DNA from: CAG-791 sp963596015
GTDB lineage: Bacteria > Bacillota > Clostridia > Lachnospirales > Lachnospiraceae
DNA length: 40,255 nucleotides
NCBI GenBank assembly: GCA_963596015.1
Contig: CAVBJS010000020.1
Coordinates: 1 to 40,255 of the forward strand
Direction: 5' to 3'
In this document: in pieces, positions 14,623-22,772 of the stretch
Position numbering within the stretch: the stretch's first letter is position 1
Layout of the letters: each line of letters opens with the position of its first letter
Position numbers and translations under genes: made by a program
Notes under the pieces: generated by a model
Database searches by the model: none
The model's input: only the letters and a program-made list of their open reading frames with translations
Told to the model about the DNA's origin: nothing

Positions 14623-16473
14623 ATGCTGCCGGAACTGATACTTGACAGTGATTCATTTGAAAATCTCATAGAAGAATACCGCAGCCGGATCGCAGGAATA
14701 TATCCGGACTGGACGGATTATAACTACCATGATCCCGGAATTACGTTTCTGGAATTGTTTACGTTCCTGCAGGAGAACCAGCAGTATTTCATGCAGCAGC
14801 TGGGGCCGGCGCATTATCGGCAGTTCTTCCGTATGGCGGGTATCCGCCCGTTGACCAGAAGGCCGGCCAGGGTGCTGGCAGAGGCATCCGGCGTAGGAGG
14901 ACTGCGGGAATTCCGGCTTCCCTGCGGAACGGTGTTTATTTCCGGCGGAATGCCCTTTGAAACCATTCGCGATGAGTGGATCCCTGCTGCTGCGATCACC
15001 GCAGTGGAGAGACAGACGCCTGACGGACAGGTGGAATTTACGGCAGAAGTCGATGAATCCATGGAACAGGATGCGCTTTCCGTGAAAGTGTTCGGACAGG
15101 ATCCGCAGCCGGGCACTTCCATGACGATACATATAGACGGCGACCTGAAGACGGATACGGAGATGCATCTTTCCCTATTGCTGAAAGAACAGGGAAGAAA
15201 TCTGATGGAGGCAGGACGTGCGTTTTCTGTTGCGACTTTGGATTGGGAGTACCGGACCGCAGATGGCTGGGCACCTGTTACTGTGCTAAATGACGAGACC
15301 TGTGGTATGCTTTATTCGGGAAGGATCCGATTTCGCCTTGAAAACGGACCGGCAGCAGACGGAGAGGACACAGCCCTTCGCGTGGTGCTTAAGTCCGGCG
15401 TCTATGATGCGGTTCCCGTACTCCTGGGCGTGAGCCTGCGGGAGATCGAGCTGCGGCAGTCCCGTACCATGCATTGGCCCGATGGGAAGCTGGTAGCAGT
15501 GGGCAACGGTTTCCCCGAGCAGGAATATCCCATGCCTTCGAAGGGCTTCCTGGCAGAAAGTGTAGAGGTTGTTACGGAAGATATACTGCAGAACGGGTAT
15601 TATGAAAGATGGGAAAAGACAGATGACTTTCTGAATAAGGGACCGGATGCGAAGTGCTATACGCTGGATGAGCAGACCGGCACCATCCGTTTCGGAGACG
15701 GATTTCACGGAATGCCTCCGGAAGGCAGGATCCTTGTGAAGACACTCTCCGAGTCAAGAGGAAGGGGCGGCAACATCAAGGAACATGCTGCATTTATGGT
15801 GGAAGACAGGAAGCTTAAGGTTACAGGTATTCCCGTATTTCGCATGAAGCACAGGATAGAGGCAGGCATAGATCCGGAAAAAACAGAGGAAACACTGCAG
15901 CGTATGACCCAGGAGATGGGGAAGGTATACAGAGCAGTGAGCTGCGGGGATTACGAGAAGCTGGCGTGCACGACGCCGGGCCTGATCATACATTCCGCCC
16001 ATGCATGGACGGATGATCATGATCCCAATACGGTCTATGTGGCGGTGCGTCCCGGGCAGAGTGATCAGACGTTGCAGCTGACAAACGGCATAAAGGAAGC
16101 GGTGGCAGCGAATCTGGAAGAACATCGCCTTCTGGGAACCAGGTTTGTTCTGCAGAGTCCTGACTACATTAAGGTGGATGTCAGCTGTGAGATCATCCCT
16201 TCCCCCAATTACAGAAACGCGGAGGCAATGGTGAAAGCGGAGTTAGATCGCTTCTTCAAGGACAGAGAGAAGGAGTACGGCGTTGCGCTGGAGCTCAGCA
16301 CTCTCTACGGCCGACTGGACAAGCTTCCCTGTGTGAAAAAGATCATCGCTCTTCAGATAGATCCTGTAAAAGCAGGGATCCGGAGAAATCCCAACGGAGA
16401 CCTTCTTCCGCCGCCGGGCGGCGTATTCCTGCCGGGAAAAATGGACATCTATCTTAATTTCTACGGAGACTGA
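14623..16473 (+). CDS. Second baseplate J-type wedge protein
   Basis: A 616-residue paralogue of the preceding protein. It begins with the canonical CIS baseplate N-terminus (YRSRIAGIYPDWTDYNYHDPGITFLELFTFLQEN). It has the IRFGDGFHGMPPEGRILVKTL strand block around residue 350 and the gpJ core (GKVYRAVSCGDYEKLACTTPGLI, then IKVDVSCEIIPSPNYR) in the C-terminal third. Two unequal copies of this family form the wedge heterodimer equivalent to T4 gp6/gp7. GGAGG lies 7 bases before the ATG. The next gene begins 3 bases after the stop, implying translational coupling. Confidence 0.92.
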   Translation: MLPELILDSDSFENLIEEYRSRIAGIYPDWTDYNYHDPGITFLELFTFLQENQQYFMQQLGPAHYRQFFRMAGIRPLTRRPARVLAEASGVGGLREFRLPCGTVFISGGMPFETIRDEWIPAAAITAVERQTPDGQVEFTAEVDESMEQDALSVKVFGQDPQPGTSMTIHIDGDLKTDTEMHLSLLLKEQGRNLMEAGRAFSVATLDWEYRTADGWAPVTVLNDETCGMLYSGRIRFRLENGPAADGEDTALRVVLKSGVYDAVPVLLGVSLREIELRQSRTMHWPDGKLVAVGNGFPEQEYPMPSKGFLAESVEVVTEDILQNGYYERWEKTDDFLNKGPDAKCYTLDEQTGTIRFGDGFHGMPPEGRILVKTLSESRGRGGNIKEHAAFMVEDRKLKVTGIPVFRMKHRIEAGIDPEKTEETLQRMTQEMGKVYRAVSCGDYEKLACTTPGLIIHSAHAWTDDHDPNTVYVAVRPGQSDQTLQLTNGIKEAVAANLEEHRLLGTRFVLQSPDYIKVDVSCEIIPSPNYRNAEAMVKAELDRFFKDREKEYGVALELSTLYGRLDKLPCVKKIIALQIDPVKAGIRRNPNGDLLPPPGGVFLPGKMDIYLNFYGD

Positions 16474-16476
16474 TAG

Positions 16477-17484
16477 TTGAAAAAATATTTTGTGATCAAT
16501 AAAAAACTGGATTATGAGCGAGGCTTTCTGGATGGTCTCGAATACCGGAACAGGCGGCTGTGCCTTGCGGACGGCGTCACCGGAACGGGGGTATTTTTTT
16601 CCCGTGTCTTTGACAGTCTTGAGAGCGGCATGATATGGCACCGGTTTACGGTAGACTGCCGACAGGGAGCCGGTGCGGGCCTGCGGATCAGCTTTTACAG
16701 CTTCGAAGAGGAAGAACTGCTTATAAACGAACAGAAGACGACGGTCTCCGCACTGATCCATGATCCGCAGCTTTCATCCAATGCGAAAAAAAGGCAATTA
16801 GAGCCGTGGCTGAAGAAGCGTGTGGTGGGAAAAGGCGACATGCTGCTGCATGAGGTGGAAGGCCGGTATCTGATGGTATGTATCGAACTGAGTCGTCGCG
16901 AGATGGATAACTCTCTGGGAGATATGTGCCTGTATTTCCCGGAGGATACATGGCTTAAATTCCTTCCGGGTGTCTATAGCAAGGACAGAGCGGGCGCGGA
17001 CCTTACGGAGCGGTTTTTAAGCATTTTCCAGAGTCTGTACGATGACCGGGATCGGGAGATCCGGGAAAGCGCAGGACTTATCCATCCTGCTACCGTAGAC
17101 AGAAAACTGTTAGAGGAACTGGCGGGGTGGTACGATCTGGAGGATATCTATCTGTGGACGGATGATCATCTGAGAAAACTGGTAGCAAAGGCACCGGAGC
17201 TGGCCAGAAAACGGGGAACCGTGGCAGGGCTTCGGGAGTATCTTCGTATCTATCTGGGAACGGATCCGGAGATCAGCGAGGATGCGGAGCATCCCTATAC
17301 ATTCACAGTACGTGTTCCCGAAAGATACATTGATGATCCGAAGGAATACCAGGCATTGATGCGCGTCATTGGACATATGAGACCTGCAGGGATAACGGCC
17401 CGGGTCCTGCCCATGAAGCGAACTGCGCAGGACAGCACTAACCTGCGACTTGGAATCAACAGTCGGCTTGAGAGCAAAGCCTAG
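16477..17484 (+). CDS. gpI-like phage tail/baseplate protein (TTG start)
   Basis: A 335-residue protein whose C-terminal 180 residues are the phage tail protein I domain: LKFLPGVYSKD, FLSIFQSLYDDRDREIRE, LLEELAGWYDLEDIYLW, ARKRGTVAGLREYLRIYLG. In Afp12/Pvc12-type and P2 gpI proteins this part joins the wedge and can hold the fibres. The N-terminal 150 residues are a beta-rich extension. The start must be TTG at 16477: GGAG (16465-16468) is 8 bases upstream, the previous stop is at 16471, and the next possible start is a GTG at 16491 with no site. No tail-fibre gene follows it, unlike Afp13/Pvc13. Confidence 0.88.
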   Translation: MKKYFVINKKLDYERGFLDGLEYRNRRLCLADGVTGTGVFFSRVFDSLESGMIWHRFTVDCRQGAGAGLRISFYSFEEEELLINEQKTTVSALIHDPQLSSNAKKRQLEPWLKKRVVGKGDMLLHEVEGRYLMVCIELSRREMDNSLGDMCLYFPEDTWLKFLPGVYSKDRAGADLTERFLSIFQSLYDDRDREIRESAGLIHPATVDRKLLEELAGWYDLEDIYLWTDDHLRKLVAKAPELARKRGTVAGLREYLRIYLGTDPEISEDAEHPYTFTVRVPERYIDDPKEYQALMRVIGHMRPAGITARVLPMKRTAQDSTNLRLGINSRLESKA

Positions 17485-17525
17485 TCACCGCCTCGCAGCA
17501 CAGCTGCCAAGAAGTGAGGAAGCGT

Positions 17526-19241
17526 ATGAAAAATCTTCATTTTTTTACATTTGAACGCAATCAGTATTATTACGGCAAAATGATGACCTATCAGGATATG
17601 ACTGCAGAGCAGAAATATCTGAACGACAAACGTCGTCTGATCAATCGTTTCCTTCACGGCAGCGGCGTGGCTGCGGGCCTGCAGGTGGTAAGTCTGGATG
17701 ACCGGACCGTTTCCGTGGAAGCAGGTGTGGCACTGGATGGTGCCGGACGTGAGATCGTTCTGAATGAGCCCCGGGTCATGATGCTGGATCAGATCGAAGG
17801 ATACGAAAATCTGACATCCCAGGAAGATATCTCCTACGCTTATCTTTGCCTGGCATACAGTGAAGAAGGCATCTGCCCCGCCAAGGGCCCGGTGGAGGAC
17901 AGATCGGAGAGCGGGAAGATCTATGAGAAGTTCCGGGAAGGCGGACGGCTGTATCTGACACCGGTATCCCTGACAGATGACAGGGATACGCTGGAGAGCC
18001 TTACCTGGCAGACGGCAGTGCTGTTCGAAAACAGCGATCTGATGGTCAGCTGCAGGATCCCCGCCTTCGTGGGTTCCGGAGAATCCTTTGATGTGATCAT
18101 GCGGATAGAGGCCAAGCACCCGCTGCAGGATGTATCGGTAGATTTGGATGCATCCCTGTCAGCCCTCAACATAGAAGGAAAAGAACTGTTGCAGGAGCAT
18201 TGGAGCGGTTCTTTCCGCACAGCCTGTGAGGCGGCGGAGACAAGACATACGCTGACGGCTTTTTCCATTGAGGATGGATACGGCAGTATTACCATAAAAA
18301 GAAGACAACTGGAGGTGGAGATATCCGGACGGAAGTACTATCCTGCGGATGATCTTTCAGCCAGAGTCCTGATCAGCAACAAGGACGTATATCATCAAAT
18401 GGTGGATTCCTGGTATTCCAATGCCATGAATCAGGTTTTACGCAGCAGCGGGACCGGCGGGATCTATCTGGCCAGACTGTATCTTAAGTCTTGCGGAGAT
18501 GAGCTTAGGATCCAGCAGATCGAACAGCTTCCCTTCGGCCAGCGGACCTACAATGCCTTTGTCAACATGGGTCTGACCGACCAGTTGATCCGGGACGTGG
18601 ACGCACTGAAGGCGGAACACCTGCGGCAAAAGGCAGACCGGGAGCAGAAGAATGTGGACAGGAACGTGCCGAGAGTGGCTTCCGGTGTGGTGACGATCCC
18701 CATGGGGATCGGCGGACGGGAAGGTGCACGCTATTTCTCGAACGAAGTGGTACACGGACTGGGGCTTGGCAGGATCCGGGTGGATCTGAGTATTGATACG
18801 GAGGAAGCACAGTATTTCGGTTCCGGAGAGATCTTCGAGGATATGAAGGTGCGGGCAGAGATGGGGGTCAAAGCCAACTGTGAACGGGGCAGCTTCGTGA
18901 TCGGTGTCCGGCTGCTGGAATCTACATCCGCGGAAAATGTAAAGATACGCTGGTTTGCGGAAAAGCTTCCGGAGACTAAGGAGAATTCCAACGAGCAGCA
19001 TATCCGTATCATTCCGGATAAACCGGAACTACGGTGCATGCAGAGCCGCTATTTCCGGACAGAAACGGAGAACTTAAGCGGTGCCACCATTCTGTGGGAG
19101 GTTTGCACGCCGGAGGGTGGTACTATCACCCGGGATGGCATGTATACCGCACCGGATACGGAAGGAATCTACGAGATACGGGCATTTTGTCAGGAAAACC
19201 CGAAAGTCTGCAGCTCGGTTTTTGTGATTGTAAGGGAGTAA
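17526..19241 (+). CDS. CIS baseplate-associated protein with Ig-like C-terminus
   Basis: A 571-residue protein beginning MKNLHFFTFERNQYYYGKMM. The following MTAEQKYLNDKRRLINRF and HGSGVAAGLQVVS are conserved in a CIS-associated protein of unknown role that lies after the gpI-like gene in many Gram-positive eCIS loci. Residues about 490-571 look like a bacterial Ig-like domain (ATILWEVCTPEGGTITRDGM, then YTAPDTEGIYEIRAF). The middle includes a repeated strand/loop region and a helical linker rich in Gln/Arg. It could be a baseplate-periphery protein or take the place of fibres; the Ig-like tail is a plausible surface-binding module. GAGGA lies 5 bases before the ATG at 17526; a GTG at 17514 is less likely. 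Confidence 0.6.
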   Translation: MKNLHFFTFERNQYYYGKMMTYQDMTAEQKYLNDKRRLINRFLHGSGVAAGLQVVSLDDRTVSVEAGVALDGAGREIVLNEPRVMMLDQIEGYENLTSQEDISYAYLCLAYSEEGICPAKGPVEDRSESGKIYEKFREGGRLYLTPVSLTDDRDTLESLTWQTAVLFENSDLMVSCRIPAFVGSGESFDVIMRIEAKHPLQDVSVDLDASLSALNIEGKELLQEHWSGSFRTACEAAETRHTLTAFSIEDGYGSITIKRRQLEVEISGRKYYPADDLSARVLISNKDVYHQMVDSWYSNAMNQVLRSSGTGGIYLARLYLKSCGDELRIQQIEQLPFGQRTYNAFVNMGLTDQLIRDVDALKAEHLRQKADREQKNVDRNVPRVASGVVTIPMGIGGREGARYFSNEVVHGLGLGRIRVDLSIDTEEAQYFGSGEIFEDMKVRAEMGVKANCERGSFVIGVRLLESTSAENVKIRWFAEKLPETKENSNEQHIRIIPDKPELRCMQSRYFRTETENLSGATILWEVCTPEGGTITRDGMYTAPDTEGIYEIRAFCQENPKVCSSVFVIVRE

Positions 19242-19250
19242 TGAAAGAAA

Positions 19251-20150
19251 GTGGTCATTCATGTTCTAAATCGGAATTATTTTGTACTGCAGACCCTGCC
19301 GTCTGAGACAGGACTTACCCAGTATGTCTGCAAGAATGTTGCCGAGGATGACGGGCATATCTATCGTATCGTGATGATCCCGCGGGAAGATACGACAACG
19401 GAACTGGTCCGCTGGCTGTCCGATATATTCCGCGAGGGCAGTTTTTATGAGCTTGTACAGTATGCCAGTGAGCGTGACAATCTGGAGGTTGTGGTAGACT
19501 GCGGCTATGCGGACGCTGTTCCGATGGACAGACTGCTTGCAGAGGAGAAGCCGGATCTGCCGGAGAGGGTGAAGATGTGCGGCAAGATGCTGGAGCGGCT
19601 GGTCTTATCTGCCGTGCCGGTATTTTTGGCGGTTCCGGCCCTGCAACCGGATCATGTCCGGTTTACCCAGAGTCTGACATGCTGCTTTACCTATGAACTG
19701 GAGAATATGGCAGATTTCCAGGAAGCCAATATCGAAGAAGAATTTCTTCGTCTGCGGGACGTGATCCGCAAGCTGTTTGAAGCGGAACTGAAGGATCGCA
19801 AGATCCCGGAACTGCAGGATCTGTTGGACCGCATGGTACAGCACGAGTTTCCGGATGTGATGGCGGTTTATGAGGCATGGCTGCCCATTGAGGATAAATA
19901 CGGCGCAGCAGACGAAAAGAAGCTGGAACCCAAGAGCCTGCCCTTTATCATCTGGGAAAAGATCAAGGCTGTTCTCGGTTTCCTGAAAAAACTGTTTTTT
20001 ATTGTTGTGATCATACTGGCAGTGGCATATCTGGTGATCTCCATCAGGAAATTTATGGCACCGCCGGCGCAGCAGATCATTTTTGAGACCGTGGGAGATA
20101 TGACGATCCAGAACAGCGCAGCTGCAGAAACGGAGGGACAGGATGAGTAG
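19251..20150 (+). CDS. Pseudokinase-like single-pass membrane protein
   Basis: A 299-residue protein. Residues 1-215 resemble a stripped protein kinase fold: a beta-rich N-lobe (NYFVLQTLPS...HIYRIVMIP), a helical stretch, then LQPDHVRFTQSLTCCFTYEL where kinases have the catalytic loop, without HRD or DFG. Residues 247-266 are a transmembrane helix (FFIVVIILAVAYLVISIRKF), leaving a short C-terminal tail. The layout (inactive kinase-like cytoplasmic domain plus one helix) recalls YukC/EssB of type VII secretion, but no homology is claimed. The start is GTG at 19251 with AGGGAG 12 bases upstream, so it is uncertain. The end overlaps the MORN gene by 8 bases. It is not a standard CIS part and may anchor the particle at the membrane. 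Confidence 0.55.
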   Translation: MVIHVLNRNYFVLQTLPSETGLTQYVCKNVAEDDGHIYRIVMIPREDTTTELVRWLSDIFREGSFYELVQYASERDNLEVVVDCGYADAVPMDRLLAEEKPDLPERVKMCGKMLERLVLSAVPVFLAVPALQPDHVRFTQSLTCCFTYELENMADFQEANIEEEFLRLRDVIRKLFEAELKDRKIPELQDLLDRMVQHEFPDVMAVYEAWLPIEDKYGAADEKKLEPKSLPFIIWEKIKAVLGFLKKLFFIVVIILAVAYLVISIRKFMAPPAQQIIFETVGDMTIQNSAAAETEGQDE

Positions 20151-22086
20151 ATTTAATGACATGTCCGGTTTCTCTGAGATCCTCAGCAATGCCGTATTAA
20201 GAGTGATCCGTGCCATCACGATGCCGGTGGCCTCTGCAATACGTTATGTCAGGACATCACTGACAGGGGAATCCATCACAAGGCGTGCTACCTATGATGT
20301 CACAGAGAGTGTACGCAGTCTGACCAAGCCGCCGGAAGATATTTCCGAGTATATTGATACCGGCAGACATTATGTAGCCAAGATCCTGGTGTATCTGCTT
20401 GTGCTGGCGATCATCATCGTTCCGGCACTGATCCTTAATTTTGTGGTTCCTCCGGTGCGGTCCTACTTTTTTACCTATACCATGCCCATAGATTCGGCAG
20501 TGATCCCGAACTACACGGGTAAGGTGCGGCTGACAGACCGGAATTCCGGAGAGATCCTTTTTACAGGAAAGTTAGAGTCCGGCAGGATCAACGGATACGG
20601 GAAGCTTTACAACTATAACGGAACGCTTCGCTATGAAGGCGAGTTTATGATGGAGCAGTATTCGGGATACGGCACCTTGTATAACGAGGCCGGGACCCTT
20701 ATCTACCGCGGTAACTTCAAAATGAACGCCTATGACGGACAGGGCGAGGAATACGGATCCGATGGCAGCCTTCTGTATGCGGGCAATTTTACCAATGGCA
20801 GTTATGACGGCGATGGCACACTGTATTATGCCAATGGCCAGATACAGTACAAAGGAGAATTTGCCAAGGGAGAGTATGACGGAGCCGGAACTCTTTACGA
20901 CAAGGACGGCACCAAGATCTATCAGGGTAATTTCACCGCAGGGCAGTATGACGGCAGCGGCAAGCTCTATGAAAACGGCGTGGTGATCTATAACGGCACA
21001 TTTTCAGACGGTAAGAGAGACGGCGACGGAACGGACTACCAGCAGGGAGAGGTTATTACAAGCGGCGAGTACAAGGACGGCAGCTTCGACAAAGGATACA
21101 TAAGACTGTGTGATGCCCAGGGCAATGTAGTTTATAAGGGCGATGTGGATAGCAACCAGTATGACGGCGAAGGAACCATGTACAACGCAGAAGGCGTAAA
21201 GCTCTACGAGGGCGGATTCGCCAAAGGTAAGTTTGACGGACAGGGTCTTCTGTACAGTGACGAAGGCCAGCTCCTGTATGAGGGAACTCTCTCCAAAGGC
21301 CAGTATGACGGCGATGGCAAGCTTTACAGCGACGATGGTACCCTTCGGTATGAGGGCAGCTTCTCCAAAGGCGACTATGACGGCGAAGGCAAGTTCTACA
21401 ATGAAGCGGGAACGTTATTGTATGATGGTGCTTTCTCCAAGGGAGAGTACGAAGGGGATGGCAAGCTCTATCGGGACGATGGAACCTTAGAGTATGACGG
21501 TACTTTTGCCAAAGGCCAGGTAGACGGTGAGGGCATCGCCTATGCGAAAAACGGCAATATGCTCTATGAAGGAGATTTTTCCAGAGGTCAGTACGAAGGC
21601 AGCGGCAAGCTGTATGATACCGACACGAAGGTGATGATCTATCAGGGTAACTTCAGCGGCGGAGAAAAGGACGGCGACGGCAAAGAATATGATGCCTCCA
21701 CAGGAATGCTTGTCTACGAAGGCGGGTTCCTGAAGGGCATACATCATGGCAAAGGAACGCTGTATGATGCGGCAAGCGGCCTGAAAATGTATGAGGGCGA
21801 TTTCGTCAACGGTATGTATGACGGCGAGGGTACTCTCTACGATATAGTGACCGGAAGTAAACTTTATGAAGGTGAGTTCAGCCGTGGGCTGTTTAACGGC
21901 AAGGGAGTTTTAACAGATCCCAATACAGGAAGTGTGATCGCACAGGGCACCTTCCAGGCCGGCGCATTGATCGCCGCGAGCAAGCCGGATACCGCAGCGG
22001 CTGGCACCGGTGCCGATACACCGGCAAGCAGCACTGACACCGAAAGCGAGTCCCAGCCGGAATCCTCTGATGAGAGTGAATCCTAG
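20143..22086 (+). CDS. Membrane-anchored protein with about 19 MORN repeats
   Basis: A 647-residue protein. Residues 1-78 are a charged N-terminal segment with an amphipathic start, 80-104 a transmembrane helix (ILVYLLVLAIIIVPALILNF). From about residue 135 to 600 there are some 19 MORN-type repeats of 23-25 residues of the form LYEG.FSKGQYDGDGKLYSDDGTL. The C-terminus is a low-complexity Ser/Thr/Glu tail. MORN arrays form long flat beta sheets that bind lipids or proteins. With a single helix the array probably lies outside the cell, or inside if topology is inverted. The start overlaps the preceding gene (ATGAGTAG), so the two are co-translated. It could be a docking or bridging rod for the injector at the envelope. 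Repeat 8 (ITSGEYKDGSFDKG) and the last copies are degenerate. Confidence 0.85.
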   Translation: MSRFNDMSGFSEILSNAVLRVIRAITMPVASAIRYVRTSLTGESITRRATYDVTESVRSLTKPPEDISEYIDTGRHYVAKILVYLLVLAIIIVPALILNFVVPPVRSYFFTYTMPIDSAVIPNYTGKVRLTDRNSGEILFTGKLESGRINGYGKLYNYNGTLRYEGEFMMEQYSGYGTLYNEAGTLIYRGNFKMNAYDGQGEEYGSDGSLLYAGNFTNGSYDGDGTLYYANGQIQYKGEFAKGEYDGAGTLYDKDGTKIYQGNFTAGQYDGSGKLYENGVVIYNGTFSDGKRDGDGTDYQQGEVITSGEYKDGSFDKGYIRLCDAQGNVVYKGDVDSNQYDGEGTMYNAEGVKLYEGGFAKGKFDGQGLLYSDEGQLLYEGTLSKGQYDGDGKLYSDDGTLRYEGSFSKGDYDGEGKFYNEAGTLLYDGAFSKGEYEGDGKLYRDDGTLEYDGTFAKGQVDGEGIAYAKNGNMLYEGDFSRGQYEGSGKLYDTDTKVMIYQGNFSGGEKDGDGKEYDASTGMLVYEGGFLKGIHHGKGTLYDAASGLKMYEGDFVNGMYDGEGTLYDIVTGSKLYEGEFSRGLFNGKGVLTDPNTGSVIAQGTFQAGALIAASKPDTAAAGTGADTPASSTDTESESQPESSDESES

Positions 22087-22215
22087 AAAAACGGGACAGT
22101 GAAAGGCACGGAGGATGATATCCGGGCCTGATCGCATCAGAGGATCTGCCTTGGCGGAGTTCTCTTCGAGCTGACGCAGACAGGCTGCGGTATGGAGATA
22201 TGGAAAGGAGAAGAT

Positions 22216-22602
22216 ATGTCCTTTTGTGTAGTAAGCGGTGCTATGACATTCTGCAGTATGGGAATGTCTCCGTCAACACTCAACGTGCTGCCTGTGGCAA
22301 GGTGTTTGGCAGGAGGCAGACCGGTGGCAACTATTACAGACAATATACCCATGGTCAACGTCATGTCCTTCGGACTGTGCCGCTCTCCTTTAAATCCGGA
22401 AGTGATGGCTGCCACGACGGCGGCCGGAGGCGTGCTGGTACCTATGCCGTGCATCCCCGTTACCGTGGCGCCCTGGATACCCGGTTCTCCTACAGTATTA
22501 GTGGGCGGAAAGCCTGCCCTTAACAACAGCTGCAAGCTGATGTGTGCCTATGCCGGCACGATTTCTATCATGAATCCGGGCGTAATGAATGTAGAAGTAT
22601 AA
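22216..22602 (+). CDS. DUF4280 PAAR-like spike tip protein
   Basis: A 128-residue protein starting MSFCVVSGAMTFCSMGMSPS. The Cys-rich start, PVARCLAGGRPVATITDNIPMVNV, and the end (GSPTVLVGGKPALNNSCKLMCAYAGTISIMNPG) match the DUF4280 family of PAAR-like proteins. PAAR proteins cap the spike and sharpen it, often coordinating a metal and carrying effectors. Here there is no effector extension, so it should act as a plain tip for the gpV-like spike. AAGGAG lies 6 bases before ATG 22216; the ATG at 22192 overlaps no good site. It is separated from the other spike genes by the membrane module, unlike Afp10/Pvc10. Confidence 0.85.
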   Translation: MSFCVVSGAMTFCSMGMSPSTLNVLPVARCLAGGRPVATITDNIPMVNVMSFGLCRSPLNPEVMAATTAAGGVLVPMPCIPVTVAPWIPGSPTVLVGGKPALNNSCKLMCAYAGTISIMNPGVMNVEV

Positions 22603-22619
22603 AGGCTACATGAGAAAGT

Positions 22620-22772
22620 ATGATCGAGCAGAGGCACTTACCGTCCTTGTCTTTTGTCGGTTTCAAGCAGGAAGCTTCCGGCAGACGGCAAGGACGTGTT
22701 GTAAGAGGAAAAGTGCCCGGCGGATACTATTTAGACTATGTTTTTGACAGAAAGGAGCTGGTAAGCGCATGA
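22620..22772 (+). CDS. Possible 50-residue small protein
   Basis: An open frame begins at ATG 22620 (MIEQRHLPSLSFVGFKQEAS...) and ends ...YYLDYVFDRKELVSA. Its stop overlaps the next gene's start (ATGA), which suggests translational coupling. It is basic, with no membrane helix or known motif. The ribosome binding site is weak (GAGAAAG). A competing frame starts at 22610. The same DNA holds an imperfect stem-loop, so it may instead be untranslated leader. A coding signal is plausible but unproven. Confidence 0.35.
   Translation: MIEQRHLPSLSFVGFKQEASGRRQGRVVRGKVPGGYYLDYVFDRKELVSA
22634..22716 (+). other. Imperfect long stem-loop before sensor genes
   Basis: GCACTT (22634-22639) and CGTCCTTG (22642-22649) pair with CAAGGACG (22689-22696) and AAGTGC (22711-22716) around a 39-base apical region. 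It lies between the PAAR-like gene and the sensor gene and may be a regulatory structure or a chance feature of a small coding region. Confidence 0.35.
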
